From Bog-473 sp963704355 (lineage in GTDB: Bacteria > Actinomycetota > Acidimicrobiia > Acidimicrobiales > RAAP-2), in the NCBI GenBank assembly GCA_963704355.1, contig OY969891.1, positions 4,650,001 through 4,714,000 on the forward strand: a stretch of 64,000 bases of DNA. The letters run 5' to 3'. The position numbers and the translations under genes were made by a program. This document shows positions 36,273 to 44,243 of the stretch, piece by piece. The number at the start of each line of letters is the position of its first letter. Position 1 is the stretch's first letter. The notes under the pieces are model-generated. The model had not been told where the DNA came from. It saw only the letters and a list, made by a program, of their open reading frames with translations, and did not search any database.

Positions 36273-37241
36273 TCAGTTACCGGCACGGACGACGGCCTCG
36301 GCGGCTCGCTCGAGGTAGCGCCAGGCGACTTCCGGCGGCAGCCCTGCGCAGAGCGGCAGCAGCGGGAGGAGAGTCCCGGCCCGAACGAGCTCGGCGGCCT
36401 CCTCCCCCGTCACCACCCGGTACGAGCTATCGGCACGGAGCTCGTCGACCGAGGTCGCGGTGCTGATGCTGGCCACCGAGGTCTCTCCATGCCGGTAGGC
36501 CGCCGCCGTTGTGGCGTCGTGCAGCAGGTAGCGTCCGAGCTCGGCCCAAGCCCGATCGACGTCGTCGGCCACGAAGAGTGCCGTCGCTGCGCCCGGGGCC
36601 GGCACTTGCACGAAACCAGGTTCGTGCCCGGCCTCCCGGCACGCCTGCTGATAGGCCTCCATCAGGCCCGGTGTCGACGCCTGGGCGATAAGGCCGAGAC
36701 CGAATCGGCCGGCCCGGCGGACGGCGGCGAGGCTTCCGCCACCGATGAGCATCTGCGGACCGCCGCTCGTCGGTGACGGGGTGATGCGCGTCGATCGCCC
36801 GCCGGCGGTGACCTCGTTGCCCCGCACGAGCTCGAGCAGCGTCGCGAGTCGTTCGTCGGCCTGGATCCCTCGAGCCTGGAAGTTGAGCCCGAAATGATCG
36901 TACTCCTCTCGCCGATGTCCGACGCCGAGGACATACGCCACCCGGCCCCGGCTGATGATGTCGAGGACTGCGATGTCCTCGGCCAGACGGACGGGCTCGT
37001 AGAACGGCAACACAGCCGCGGCCACCATGATGGGGAGCTGCTCCGTTCGAGCGGCGATCGCGGTGGCGAGGATCAGCGGCGACGGCAGATGACGGTCGGC
37101 CGTGGCGTGATGCTCCGACAGCACTGCAACAACCGCCCCGCGGGACTCCGCCCATGCCGACATCTCGACGGCCGCGGCGTAGAGGTCCTCGATCGGAGCC
37201 CCCCAGTTCGGCGCTCGCATGTCGAATCGAAGAGTGAACAT
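36273..37241 (-). CDS. LLM class flavin/F420 oxidoreductase
   Basis: 322-residue luciferase-like TIM barrel. FDMRAPNWGAPIEDLYAAAV at the N-terminus, AVLSEHHATADRHLPSP and VAYVLGVGHRREEYDHFGL are typical of LLM flavin-dependent oxidoreductases. Its ATG at 37241 abuts the P450 stop with no gap, so the two are translationally linked. Together with the P450 and AveC protein it may oxygenate or reduce a shared substrate. Flavin versus F420 cannot be told reliably here. Confidence 0.85.
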   Translation of the reverse strand: MFTLRFDMRAPNWGAPIEDLYAAAVEMSAWAESRGAVVAVLSEHHATADRHLPSPLILATAIAARTEQLPIMVAAAVLPFYEPVRLAEDIAVLDIISRGRVAYVLGVGHRREEYDHFGLNFQARGIQADERLATLLELVRGNEVTAGGRSTRITPSPTSGGPQMLIGGGSLAAVRRAGRFGLGLIAQASTPGLMEAYQQACREAGHEPGFVQVPAPGAATALFVADDVDRAWAELGRYLLHDATTAAAYRHGETSVASISTATSVDELRADSSYRVVTGEEAAELVRAGTLLPLLPLCAGLPPEVAWRYLERAAEAVVRAGN

Positions 37242-38444
37242 TTACTCGGGCCGGATCGGGAGGTATCCCCACCCCCGCACGCTGGCCGTGTGGGCCATCT
37301 TTCCCTGGTCGGTATCGACCTCCCACACCGTCCACCGGCGCAGGATCTCTTCCAGGGCGACCCTGCCCTCCAACCGGGCCAGAGCGGCTCCGAGGCAGAA
37401 GTGGAGCCCGAAGCCGAACGAAAGATGGGGTCCCTGGTCGCGGTGGATCTCGAACTGGTCTGGTCTCGTGAAGTGGCGCTCGTCCCGGTTGGCGGCGCCG
37501 TTGAGCAGCAGCATCGTCGACCCCTCGGGCACCGTCATCCCCCTCACCTCGACGTCATGCTGCACGCAACGTGCCTGGACCGGCGATGGCGACTCGAGGC
37601 GAAGGATCTCCTCGATAGCGCTCGGGATAAGCGAAGGGTCTTCGACAAGCAGGTGACGCTGCTGCGGGTGCTGAGCGAGCAGCTGCATCGTGAAACCGAT
37701 CAGGCGCGTTGCGGTCTCGTTGCCGGCGCCGGCAACCATGCTCGCGTAGGTGACCACCTCGTCTCGCGTGAGGGGACGACGCGAGCCGTCGGGTTCGTCA
37801 ACCTCGGCGTTCAGCAGCTCGGTCATCAGGTCATCGGACGGGTTCCGCGAACGCCAGTCGACGTAGTCGGCGAGCACCGACAGGACGTCGTCGAACGAGG
37901 ACTGGTCGAACGCGATCGGCGAGCCATCGGTCGTGAGTGCCTCGTCGGTTCGCCGGCGGTAGGTGAGCTGATCGGCCTCGGGGATTCCGAATAGGAACCC
38001 GATGGTCCGAAGCGGGACCTCGACACCGAACTCGCCGATGACGTCGAACTCTTCCCGTTCCACCAACGCATCGAGCGCGCTCACACAGAAACCACGGACA
38101 AGCGGCTCGAGATCGAGCATGCGTCTCGGCGTGAAGACGCGGGCGAGCAGGGCCCTGTGCGCGTCGTGTATGGGCGGATCTTCAAAAAGCAGGATGCCCG
38201 GTGGGATCGCTACACCGGCGCTGATGATCTCCAGAACGGTGCCTCGGCCGGAGCGATAGGTCCCCCAGTCGAGGAGCGCGGGCTTGACGTCGTCCCATCT
38301 ACTCAACGCGTAGAAGTCGAGCGCCTCGTTCCGGTACAGCGGGGATTCGTCCCGTAGTCGGCGCCAGGTCGGATACGGATCGTTATCGATGTCGACGTCG
38401 TAAGGGTCGTAGTGGACTTGTGCGGAGGGGGTTGTCGGGGTCAT
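37242..38444 (-). CDS. Cytochrome P450 in AveC cassette
   Basis: 400-residue P450. N-terminal YDPYDVDIDNDPYPTWRRLR, I-helix VAGAGNETATRLIG, ExxR in EEILRLE, heme loop FGFGLHFCLG with Cys350. It is clearly paralogous to the P450 at 57096: EDPP-H, LARVFTPRR and the APSPVQAR-type segment recur. ATG 38444 has AAGGACGG upstream and lies 21 bp after the AveC gene. Electron donors are not encoded nearby except possibly the reductase at 19318. Substrate unknown. Confidence 0.92.
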   Translation of the reverse strand: MTPTTPSAQVHYDPYDVDIDNDPYPTWRRLRDESPLYRNEALDFYALSRWDDVKPALLDWGTYRSGRGTVLEIISAGVAIPPGILLFEDPPIHDAHRALLARVFTPRRMLDLEPLVRGFCVSALDALVEREEFDVIGEFGVEVPLRTIGFLFGIPEADQLTYRRRTDEALTTDGSPIAFDQSSFDDVLSVLADYVDWRSRNPSDDLMTELLNAEVDEPDGSRRPLTRDEVVTYASMVAGAGNETATRLIGFTMQLLAQHPQQRHLLVEDPSLIPSAIEEILRLESPSPVQARCVQHDVEVRGMTVPEGSTMLLLNGAANRDERHFTRPDQFEIHRDQGPHLSFGFGLHFCLGAALARLEGRVALEEILRRWTVWEVDTDQGKMAHTASVRGWGYLPIRPE

Positions 38445-38465
38445 GTCCGTCCTTGGATCGATCGG

Positions 38466-39275
38466 TCAGGGACCGAGGTGCGCAGCGCCCTGCAGCGGTT
38501 GGTTCGGCACGCCAGAGAACAACTGAGCCGTCGGTCCTGCGGTCACCTGACCCTCCAACTTCGTCACGAGATGAGGCGCAAAAACCGCGCCATAAATCAG
38601 ATTTGCAACAACGACTACTCCGATGATTGACAGGACGGTTGACCAAAGACCGCTCGGCGACTTCGTGTGGGCCCATGTTTCGACGACGGTGCGTCCCTCG
38701 GGATCCGTTCGTCCGAGGATGTAGGCGAAGACCATCATCACTACGCCCATGGCGAGGGCGTCGTAGAGCGGGTACTGATGCTTGGTCCCCTGCCACAGCG
38801 CCAGCCCGGGGATCACACGCCCGTAGTAGAAGACGCCGAGCCGGGCCCCCAGGATCCCGTTGAAGAGGAAGGCCCAGAGGAACCCCACCACGAGGCCGAC
38901 CGTGAGCAGGGCGATCGGTCTGCGCCAGTGGAACCTCGAGCTCAACCGTCGCCCGAGCGCAGCACCGACCAGGGCGGGCGTCACGAAATAGGCGATGTAA
39001 CCGACGGGCACCGACGCCGGGAGCCCGCCCCACGTCGTGTCCAAGGGCCACCAGAACGGCATGCGGGGTATGGCAGGCGCGAATTGCGCGTACATCGCCC
39101 AGTCGTACGGCGCCTCGATCCAGGAAATCGAGATCGCCGCGACACAGACGAGCAGGAGCGGGTGGAGGCGGCGGCGGCGGTACGTGAGGTACACACCGAT
39201 TGCGAGGAAGCCGAACCCCCCGACGTACGCGAAGCCGATCGACGCCTTCAGCAAGGGCGTCAACTGGTGGCTCAT
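38466..39275 (-). CDS. Spirocyclase AveC-family membrane protein (copy 2)
   Basis: 269-residue membrane protein with about six to seven hydrophobic segments, shorter than copy 1 at 27091. SISWIEAPYDWAMYAQFAPA corresponds in position to the WQDPIMNWAPYA region of copy 1, and TDPEGRTVVETWA to its RTVAEKLAQR segment. ATG 39275 overlaps the stop of a 38-codon upstream gene as ATGA, with AGAGGGCG before it. Downstream are P450 and LLM genes. The repeated AveC-P450 linkage is the main clue to function. Confidence 0.75.
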   Translation of the reverse strand: MSHQLTPLLKASIGFAYVGGFGFLAIGVYLTYRRRRLHPLLLVCVAAISISWIEAPYDWAMYAQFAPAIPRMPFWWPLDTTWGGLPASVPVGYIAYFVTPALVGAALGRRLSSRFHWRRPIALLTVGLVVGFLWAFLFNGILGARLGVFYYGRVIPGLALWQGTKHQYPLYDALAMGVVMMVFAYILGRTDPEGRTVVETWAHTKSPSGLWSTVLSIIGVVVVANLIYGAVFAPHLVTKLEGQVTAGPTAQLFSGVPNQPLQGAAHLGP

Positions 39276-39388
39276 TGGTCGCCCTCTTGGCTCTGAGGTC
39301 GGCGTGCTTCGGGGTCGAGCCAGAGCACCCCGCCGAAGATGAGGACGATCAATCCGAACAGCGTGCCCAGCATGATGACCGCACCCAT
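39272..39388 (-). CDS. 38-residue single-TM peptide upstream of AveC copy 2
   Basis: Small membrane protein starting at ATG 39388 after AAGGGGTGGGG. The sequence opens MGAVIMLGTLFGLIVLIF, one hydrophobic helix, then GGVLWLDPEARRPQ and a short polar tail; the stop overlaps the AveC start (ATGA), so translation is coupled. It is the first gene of the AveC-P450-LLM operon. It could be a subunit or stabiliser of the AveC protein or a P450 membrane tether. Function is inference; the coupling and ribosome site support that it is real. Confidence 0.65.
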   Translation of the reverse strand: MGAVIMLGTLFGLIVLIFGGVLWLDPEARRPQSQEGDQ

Positions 39389-39424
39389 GTCCCCACCCCT
39401 TCGAAGCCAGCTCCGGAGCTTTTA

Positions 39425-39440
39425 GATAGCGTACACTGTC
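39425..39440. promoter_or_regulatory. GATAGCGTACACTGTC dyad, candidate TetR operator
   Basis: 16-bp imperfect palindrome (GATAGCGT against GACAGTGT, 6 of 8 match) in the 96-bp gap between the leftward AveC-2 cassette (39388) and the rightward TetR gene (39485). The position suits control of both. Confidence 0.5.
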
Positions 39441-39484
39441 TTAACCAACCCGTCGACCGCCGGCGGGTTCGAGAGCGAACGAAC

Positions 39485-40150
39485 GTGCCGCAGCGACCTC
39501 CGACCAAGAAGCAGATGGCGGCCGAGGCGCCGGCCCGGGTGACTCGCCGGCCCCGTGGCGCGCCCCAGAGACTCCTCCTCGACGCGGCCCGCGATCTCTT
39601 TGCCCGCCAGGACTACCGCAGCACCACCACCCGTGAAATCGCCGAGGCAGCCGGTGTCACCGAACACCTGCTCTTCCGCCACTTCGGGTCGAAGGCGGCC
39701 CTGTTCCGCGAAGCTCTCGTCCTTCCCTTCACGACCTTCGTCGAGGAATTCGGCCGAACGTGGCGAGCGGTCGTCCCCGAGGAGACCGACGAGGACGAGC
39801 TGGCCCGGCATTTCGTCGGGCAGCTCTACGACGTGTTCGCAGATCACCGGGGCCTCGTCGTGACGCTCTTGACGTCAGATGGTCTGAGTGAGGAGGAGAC
39901 AGCGGACGCCGGCATCGCCGACATCCGGCAGGCCCTCGCGATGCTCGGCCAGATCAGCGCCGAGGGCATGGACATGCGGGGAATGCGGTCGAGTCATCCG
40001 AACCTGGCGGCCTACTCGACGGTGGCCATGATCGCAGGCATGGCTGCCCTGCGTTCTGCCTACTTCGGAGCCAAGCAGCCGTCGAGGGAGGCGGTCGTCG
40101 AGGAGCTCACCCAGGCGATCCTCCACGGCTTCCTGCATCGGAACGGCTGA
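39485..40150 (+). CDS. TetR-family transcriptional regulator
   Basis: 221-residue regulator with helix-turn-helix near residues 40-75 (TTTREIAEAAGVTEHLLFRH). The C-terminal domain is helical with AAYSTVAMIAGMAALRSAYF. GTG 39485 is preferred, with ATG 39515 as an alternative that removes a basic leader. It is divergent from the small-peptide/AveC/P450/LLM operon and an operator-like dyad lies between them, so it is the probable local repressor. Confidence 0.85.
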   Translation: MPQRPPTKKQMAAEAPARVTRRPRGAPQRLLLDAARDLFARQDYRSTTTREIAEAAGVTEHLLFRHFGSKAALFREALVLPFTTFVEEFGRTWRAVVPEETDEDELARHFVGQLYDVFADHRGLVVTLLTSDGLSEEETADAGIADIRQALAMLGQISAEGMDMRGMRSSHPNLAAYSTVAMIAGMAALRSAYFGAKQPSREAVVEELTQAILHGFLHRNG

Positions 40151-40161
40151 GCAGCAGATCG

Positions 40162-40178
40162 ACGGGCAGTGAGCCCGT
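40162..40178. terminator. Stem-loop ACGGGC-N5-GCCCGT between convergent genes
   Basis: 6-bp perfect stem with loop AGTGA, 12 bp after the TetR stop and before the convergent end of the small gene at 40239. No T tract. A bidirectional terminator-like hairpin is plausible. Confidence 0.4.
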
Positions 40179-40238
40179 GCATCCTCGGTGATCTTCTGCG
40201 GTCGCAAGCGCCGAAACGCCTCCGCCAGCCGATTGAAC

Positions 40239-40580
40239 TCAGGGCCCGGGCTCGACCAGCAGGTCCAGGTAGGCGGCGCCGGTGTCGGGTACGCGGCCTT
40301 GGCCCCAGCACTCCACAGGGAACGAGACCATGATCATGGAGTACAAGAGGTGCAACAGGTTCGTGGCGTCCTCTGGCATGTCATTGAGGGGGAACGTGTC
40401 GCAGTACGCCATCGCCTCGTCGTAGCGCGCCGTCATGGCGTCGTAGAAGGCCTGCATCTCGTCCATCGGAGTGGCCAGGCGCTGGGCGAAGCGCTCGGGC
40501 TCGGTGGCCAGACACCAGGTGCCGGCGAAAGGCTCCAGGTCGGAGAAGTCGGCCGGCAACATCGTCTTGGTCTCGGTCAT
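40239..40580 (-). CDS. Small protein downstream of Rieske oxygenase
   Basis: 113-residue acidic protein of unknown function, starting 5 bp after the Rieske oxygenase stop. It contains PADFSDLEPFAGTWCLATEP, then a helical stretch (DEMQAFYDAMTARYDEAMAY) and ends with LDLLVEPGP. It is too short and unlike ring-hydroxylating beta subunits or ferredoxins. Close spacing implies a functional partner of the oxygenase, for example a stabilising or delivery subunit. Confidence 0.7.
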   Translation of the reverse strand: MTETKTMLPADFSDLEPFAGTWCLATEPERFAQRLATPMDEMQAFYDAMTARYDEAMAYCDTFPLNDMPEDATNLLHLLYSMIMVSFPVECWGQGRVPDTGAAYLDLLVEPGP

Positions 40581-40585
40581 CGGCG

Positions 40586-41857
40586 TCAGACCCCCGCGTC
40601 CTCGAGCTTCTTGTAGTCGTCCACCCATTCCGCGGCCACCTTGTGCAGGTGGCGGCAAAGGACTTCCTGATCGTTTAAGGGGAACCGCTCGATCACCCGC
40701 GACTCGAGCATCGTCTGGGTGGCCTCGAGCGTGTTCGCGTCCTGCAGCCCGTACTCCTTGAACGACACCGCGGCGAGCTCGTGCGCCACGCGCTCGCGTG
40801 GCGTCTGCGCCGGCACGAAGTACAGCGTTCCCTCGAACACGTGCGAGCCATGGCCGGTCGGCCAGTAGTGGTAGGTCAGGTACCAGTTCTGCCCCCAGAC
40901 CAGGATGACGAAGTTCGGGAAGATCTGGAAGGAGTCGAGGCCCCACGGGTCGCACCCGGCGGGGTTGATGCCCGCCTCCGTCTGGTCGTAGTCGAGGTCG
41001 GGCTTGTCCCAGGGGCCGAAGAGGCCGCTGCGCGTGATGCGCTCGATCGGCTTGAGCATGTTCTCCGCCAGGTTCCACGGATGGATTCCGGCCGTGCTGA
41101 CGACGCGGTGCGGACCGTCGATCGTGTACGCCGGGGCCTCGAAGCCGGCCTGCTGCGCGGCGGCCGACCAGTCGGGTGGCGTCTGCTTCGCGTGCAAAAC
41201 CGGTGCGTGGTAGAACTCCTGAAAGGCGTCCATGTAGAGCTTCCAATTCGCGTTCACCGTGGCGCGATAGAACCAACGCTCCGTCAGCTGGTGGAACGGA
41301 TAATTCTCGAGTTTGGTGACCACCGGGCCGAGGAATTCGCGCAGACTCTGCTCCGGCTTCTTCGCCAGGTTGACGAAGATGAACCCGGCCCACTCCTCGC
41401 AGTTGACGGGGACGAGACCGTAGTCCGCCTTGTCCAGGTCGAAGAACTCTTGCTCCTGCTGCACGAAGGTGCACGCGCCGTCGAGGTCGTAGCGCCACCC
41501 GTGGTACTTGCAGACGAACTGCCGGCTGACGCCGCTGGTCTCCTCTTTGGGGTAGTCGCGCCACACCAACTTGTTGCCGCGGTGGCGGCACACGTTGTAG
41601 AACGCCCGCACCTCGTCGTCCGCGCCCCGCACGATCACGACCGATGTCCGGGCCACCGCGAGCTCCTTGGTGAAGTAGCTGCCCTTGCGCGGGAGCTGCT
41701 CCACCCGTCCCACATTCAGCCAGGCACGCTTGAATATGGCGTCGCGCTCGAGCTCGTAGAACTCGGGGGAGATGGAGTCCTCATAGGAGATGGGCTCGGT
41801 GCCGAGCTGGAAGTGCTCGGTCCAGCTCCCCTCCGGTGGCTTGGGCCAACGTGCCAT
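40586..41857 (-). CDS. Rieske non-heme iron oxygenase, alpha subunit
   Basis: 423-residue aromatic-ring-hydroxylating-type oxygenase. The Rieske 2Fe-2S ligands are Cys90, His92, Cys116 and His119 (CRH...CKYH); the mononuclear iron site follows as Asp210 and His217/His222 in DAFQEFYHAPVLH, on the expected NWK helix. Length is normal. It would dihydroxylate or monooxygenate a ring or demethylate a substrate, and needs an electron donor such as the reductase at 19318. Upstream at 41899-41934 is the operator layout shared with the SDR-TauD promoter. Confidence 0.93.
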   Translation of the reverse strand: MARWPKPPEGSWTEHFQLGTEPISYEDSISPEFYELERDAIFKRAWLNVGRVEQLPRKGSYFTKELAVARTSVVIVRGADDEVRAFYNVCRHRGNKLVWRDYPKEETSGVSRQFVCKYHGWRYDLDGACTFVQQEQEFFDLDKADYGLVPVNCEEWAGFIFVNLAKKPEQSLREFLGPVVTKLENYPFHQLTERWFYRATVNANWKLYMDAFQEFYHAPVLHAKQTPPDWSAAAQQAGFEAPAYTIDGPHRVVSTAGIHPWNLAENMLKPIERITRSGLFGPWDKPDLDYDQTEAGINPAGCDPWGLDSFQIFPNFVILVWGQNWYLTYHYWPTGHGSHVFEGTLYFVPAQTPRERVAHELAAVSFKEYGLQDANTLEATQTMLESRVIERFPLNDQEVLCRHLHKVAAEWVDDYKKLEDAGV

Positions 41858-41898
41858 GAGCGGTCCTCTCGTCGCTGCGGTCGGTGACGATCAAGAGG

Positions 41899-41934
41899 AT
41901 ATCATGCCTCTCACATAATGAGAAGGGCGTTTCC
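41899..41934. promoter_or_regulatory. Operator layout shared with 13137-13172
   Basis: ATATCATGC followed by ATGAGAAGGGCGTTTCC (41918-41934), 41 bp before the Rieske start. The 17-bp core differs from that at 13156 at two positions, and spacing to the ATANCATGC block is identical, so one regulator probably serves both promoters. Confidence 0.5.
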
Positions 41935-41964
41935 GCAGGGCGCTCTCCTCCTCTCCGGCCTGCG

Positions 41965-42915
41965 TCAGGGACCCTCGCCCGTGTCTGCTCGCGCCTCACC
42001 TGCACCCTCGACCCCGGCTAGCGCCGCCTTGTGGAGCGTGTTCTCGGCTAGCCGCATATGCGCGGCGTCGACCAGCCGGCCGTCTCGACCGATGGCGCCG
42101 ACGCCCTCCGCCGCCGCCTCGCGATAGGCGGCGATCGCCTCCCGGGCGTCGGTCACCTCCTCGGGCGTGGGCGAGAAGACCTCGTTGGCGATCGGCACCT
42201 GGCTGGGATGGATGGCCCACTTGCCGTCGAAGCCGAGCGCGCTCGCCGCCGAGGCCGACCTTCGGTAGCCGTCGGGGTCCGCATAGTCCGGGTAGGGCGC
42301 GTCGATCGCGTCCACCATTGCCGCCCGCGCCGCCGTGAGCACCTGTGCGCGGGCGAAGTGCCAGAAGTCGCCCGGGTAGTCGACGACCGGGTCGAAGTTG
42401 CCGTCGACCCGTGCGTGGAGGGACGCCGAGAGGTCGCCCGCCCCGAAGATGAGCGACTCGAGCCGGTCGCTCGCCTGCGCGATCTCGAGCGCCCGGGCCA
42501 ACCCCTCCGCGTCCTCGATCAGCACCTCGAGACCGATGCGCTTGCGCAGTCCGAGCTTGGCCTCGAGCTGGCCCAGCAGCACGTCCACCCACCACACGTC
42601 GCGGGCGGTGCGCACCTTTGGGACGATGAGCACGTCGACGGCCTCCCGTGCCCCCGTGACGATCTCGATGATGTCGCCGTGGCACCACGGAGTGTCGATC
42701 CCGTTGATCCGCACGGCCCGCACCGTGCGTCCCCAGTCGAGACCCGTCAGAGCGCCGACCGCGATGCCTCGCGCCGATTCCTTGACCGACGGCGCGCAGG
42801 CGTCCTCGAGGTCGAGGAACACGAGGTCGGCCCCGGTCGCGGGCGCCTTCTCGCACATGCGCTCGCTGCTCGCCGGCGTGGCCAACTCCGATCGCCGGGC
42901 TCGGGGTGGGCGCAC
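41965..42915 (-). CDS. HpcH/HpaI-CitE family C-C lyase
   Basis: 316-residue TIM-barrel lyase of the CitE type (citramalyl-, malyl- or HMG-CoA-like lyases and aldolases). Motifs: GADLVFLDLEDACAP (metal ligand region near residue 35), IGLEVLIEDAEGL, and the loop FGAGDLSASL near 155, then KWAIHPSQVP. GTG 42915 lies 32 bp after the CoA-transferase stop. With that gene it forms a CoA-activation and cleavage pair. It would cleave a beta-hydroxyacyl-CoA in a side-chain degradation step. Confidence 0.88.
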   Translation of the reverse strand: MRPPRARRSELATPASSERMCEKAPATGADLVFLDLEDACAPSVKESARGIAVGALTGLDWGRTVRAVRINGIDTPWCHGDIIEIVTGAREAVDVLIVPKVRTARDVWWVDVLLGQLEAKLGLRKRIGLEVLIEDAEGLARALEIAQASDRLESLIFGAGDLSASLHARVDGNFDPVVDYPGDFWHFARAQVLTAARAAMVDAIDAPYPDYADPDGYRRSASAASALGFDGKWAIHPSQVPIANEVFSPTPEEVTDAREAIAAYREAAAEGVGAIGRDGRLVDAAHMRLAENTLHKAALAGVEGAGEARADTGEGP

Positions 42916-42947
42916 CGCTGTCTCCTGTCTTCTGCTCGGTCGTACGC

Positions 42948-44153
42948 TCAGATCGTCCCGGCCGCCCGCAGCGCGGTCAGGCGCCCGGCGTCCAGTCCGA
43001 GCAGCTCACCGTAGACCGTGTCGTTGTCCGCTCCCAGGCCCCGCCCGAGGTGCTCGACCACCCCGGGCGTGTCGCTGAACCGCGCGACCGGCGCCTGCAC
43101 GGTCATGGGCCCAAGGTCCGGGTCGTCGATCCGGATGAACGAGCCGCGCGCCTGCAGGTGCTCGTCGGCCAGGAGTTGCTGCGCGTCGTAGATCGGTGCC
43201 GCCGCCACTTCGGCCCGATCGAACGTGTCCATTACCTCGTCCAGTGTTCGCGTCGCGATCCAATCGGCCACGAACCCGTCCACCTCGACGGCCCGCGCCT
43301 GGCGCTGCACCGGGTCGGCGTAACGCGGGTCGTCCACCATGTCGGGCCGGTCGATGGCGCGGAACACCCGCAGTGCGATGTTCGGCGACGCGCTCGAGAT
43401 CGCCAGCCACTTGCCGTCACGAGTCTGGTACGTGTTGCGCGGCGCGCTAGCCGGCAGCAGGTTGCCGACGCGCCCGGGGATCTTGCCCAGGTGGCTGTAG
43501 GCCAGCGTCGACGTCTCGATGAGCCGGGCCAGCGGTTCGATCAGGTTGACGTCGATCAACTGCCCGCCGGCGCCGTGCACGTCGCGGTGGTAGAGGGCGA
43601 GCATCACGGCGGCCGTCGCCGACTGCGCCGCCACGCCGTCGGCCAGGAAGAAGGGGGGCAGGGTCGGCGGGCCGTCGGCCTGACCGGTCACGTGGGCGAA
43701 CCCGCTCATGGCCTCGGCCAGCGTGCCGAAGCCCGGTCGGTCGCTCTTCGGCCCGCCCAGCCCGTAGCCACTCACGTGCAGCATCACGACCCGGGGATGC
43801 GCCGCGTGCACGGACTCGTAGTCGAGGCCCCACTTGGCCAGCGCGCTGGGCCGGTTGTTGGCCACGACGACGTCGCTGACGTCGAGCAGGCGGTGGAACA
43901 GCTCTTGGCCGTCGGCGTTGCGCAGGTCGAGCGTCACGCACTGCTTGTTGCGGCTCATGCTCTTCCAGAACAGGCCGACGCCGTCCTTGCTCTCGCCCCA
44001 GGTGCGCAACGGGTCGCCCACTTCGGGCTGTTCGACCTTGATGACCTCGGCCCCGAACTCGCCGAGCATCGTCGCCACCATCGGTCCCGCCGCCAGGGTG
44101 GCCGCGTCGATGACGCGCAGGCCGCGCAGCGGGAGCTCGGGCGGTTGCGTCAC
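42948..44153 (-). CDS. CaiB/BaiF family CoA-transferase (copy 1)
   Basis: 401-residue class III CoA-transferase. N-terminal GLRVIDAATLAAGPMVATML, EVIKVEQPEVGDPLR, and the catalytic-Asp region near residue 165 (RPGFGTLAEAMSGFAHVTG). It moves CoA between a donor acyl-CoA and a carboxylic acid. GTG 44153. It is first of the pair with the HpcH lyase and its promoter region contains copy B of the 40-bp dyad element. A paralog is at 54169. Confidence 0.9.
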   Translation of the reverse strand: MTQPPELPLRGLRVIDAATLAAGPMVATMLGEFGAEVIKVEQPEVGDPLRTWGESKDGVGLFWKSMSRNKQCVTLDLRNADGQELFHRLLDVSDVVVANNRPSALAKWGLDYESVHAAHPRVVMLHVSGYGLGGPKSDRPGFGTLAEAMSGFAHVTGQADGPPTLPPFFLADGVAAQSATAAVMLALYHRDVHGAGGQLIDVNLIEPLARLIETSTLAYSHLGKIPGRVGNLLPASAPRNTYQTRDGKWLAISSASPNIALRVFRAIDRPDMVDDPRYADPVQRQARAVEVDGFVADWIATRTLDEVMDTFDRAEVAAAPIYDAQQLLADEHLQARGSFIRIDDPDLGPMTVQAPVARFSDTPGVVEHLGRGLGADNDTVYGELLGLDAGRLTALRAAGTI

Positions 44154-44189
44154 GTCCGCTCCGGTGACGACCCCAGACCCCGGCGATGT

Positions 44190-44229
44190 CTCTGGAAACC
44201 GTAAACAGGTTTGTGCATGGTTTTTCGAG
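44190..44229 (+). repeat. Dispersed 40-bp dyad element, copy B
   Basis: The most diverged copy (arms CTCTGGAAACCGTAAACAGG and TTTGTGCATGGTTTTTCGAG), between the flavin monooxygenase stop and the CoA-transferase start, both leftward. Orientation matches copy C at 46396 and opposes copy A at 14231. Confidence 0.65.
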
Positions 44230-44243
44230 ACATCCTCGTTCGT

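Noticed and set aside
38573..38602. Possible fourth dyad-element copy
   Set aside because: It shares only a short A-rich resemblance and lies within the AveC copy 2 coding sequence.
27091..39275. Avermectin-like polyketide biosynthesis cluster
   Set aside because: AveC-family genes are present but no polyketide synthase; the neighbours are catabolic.
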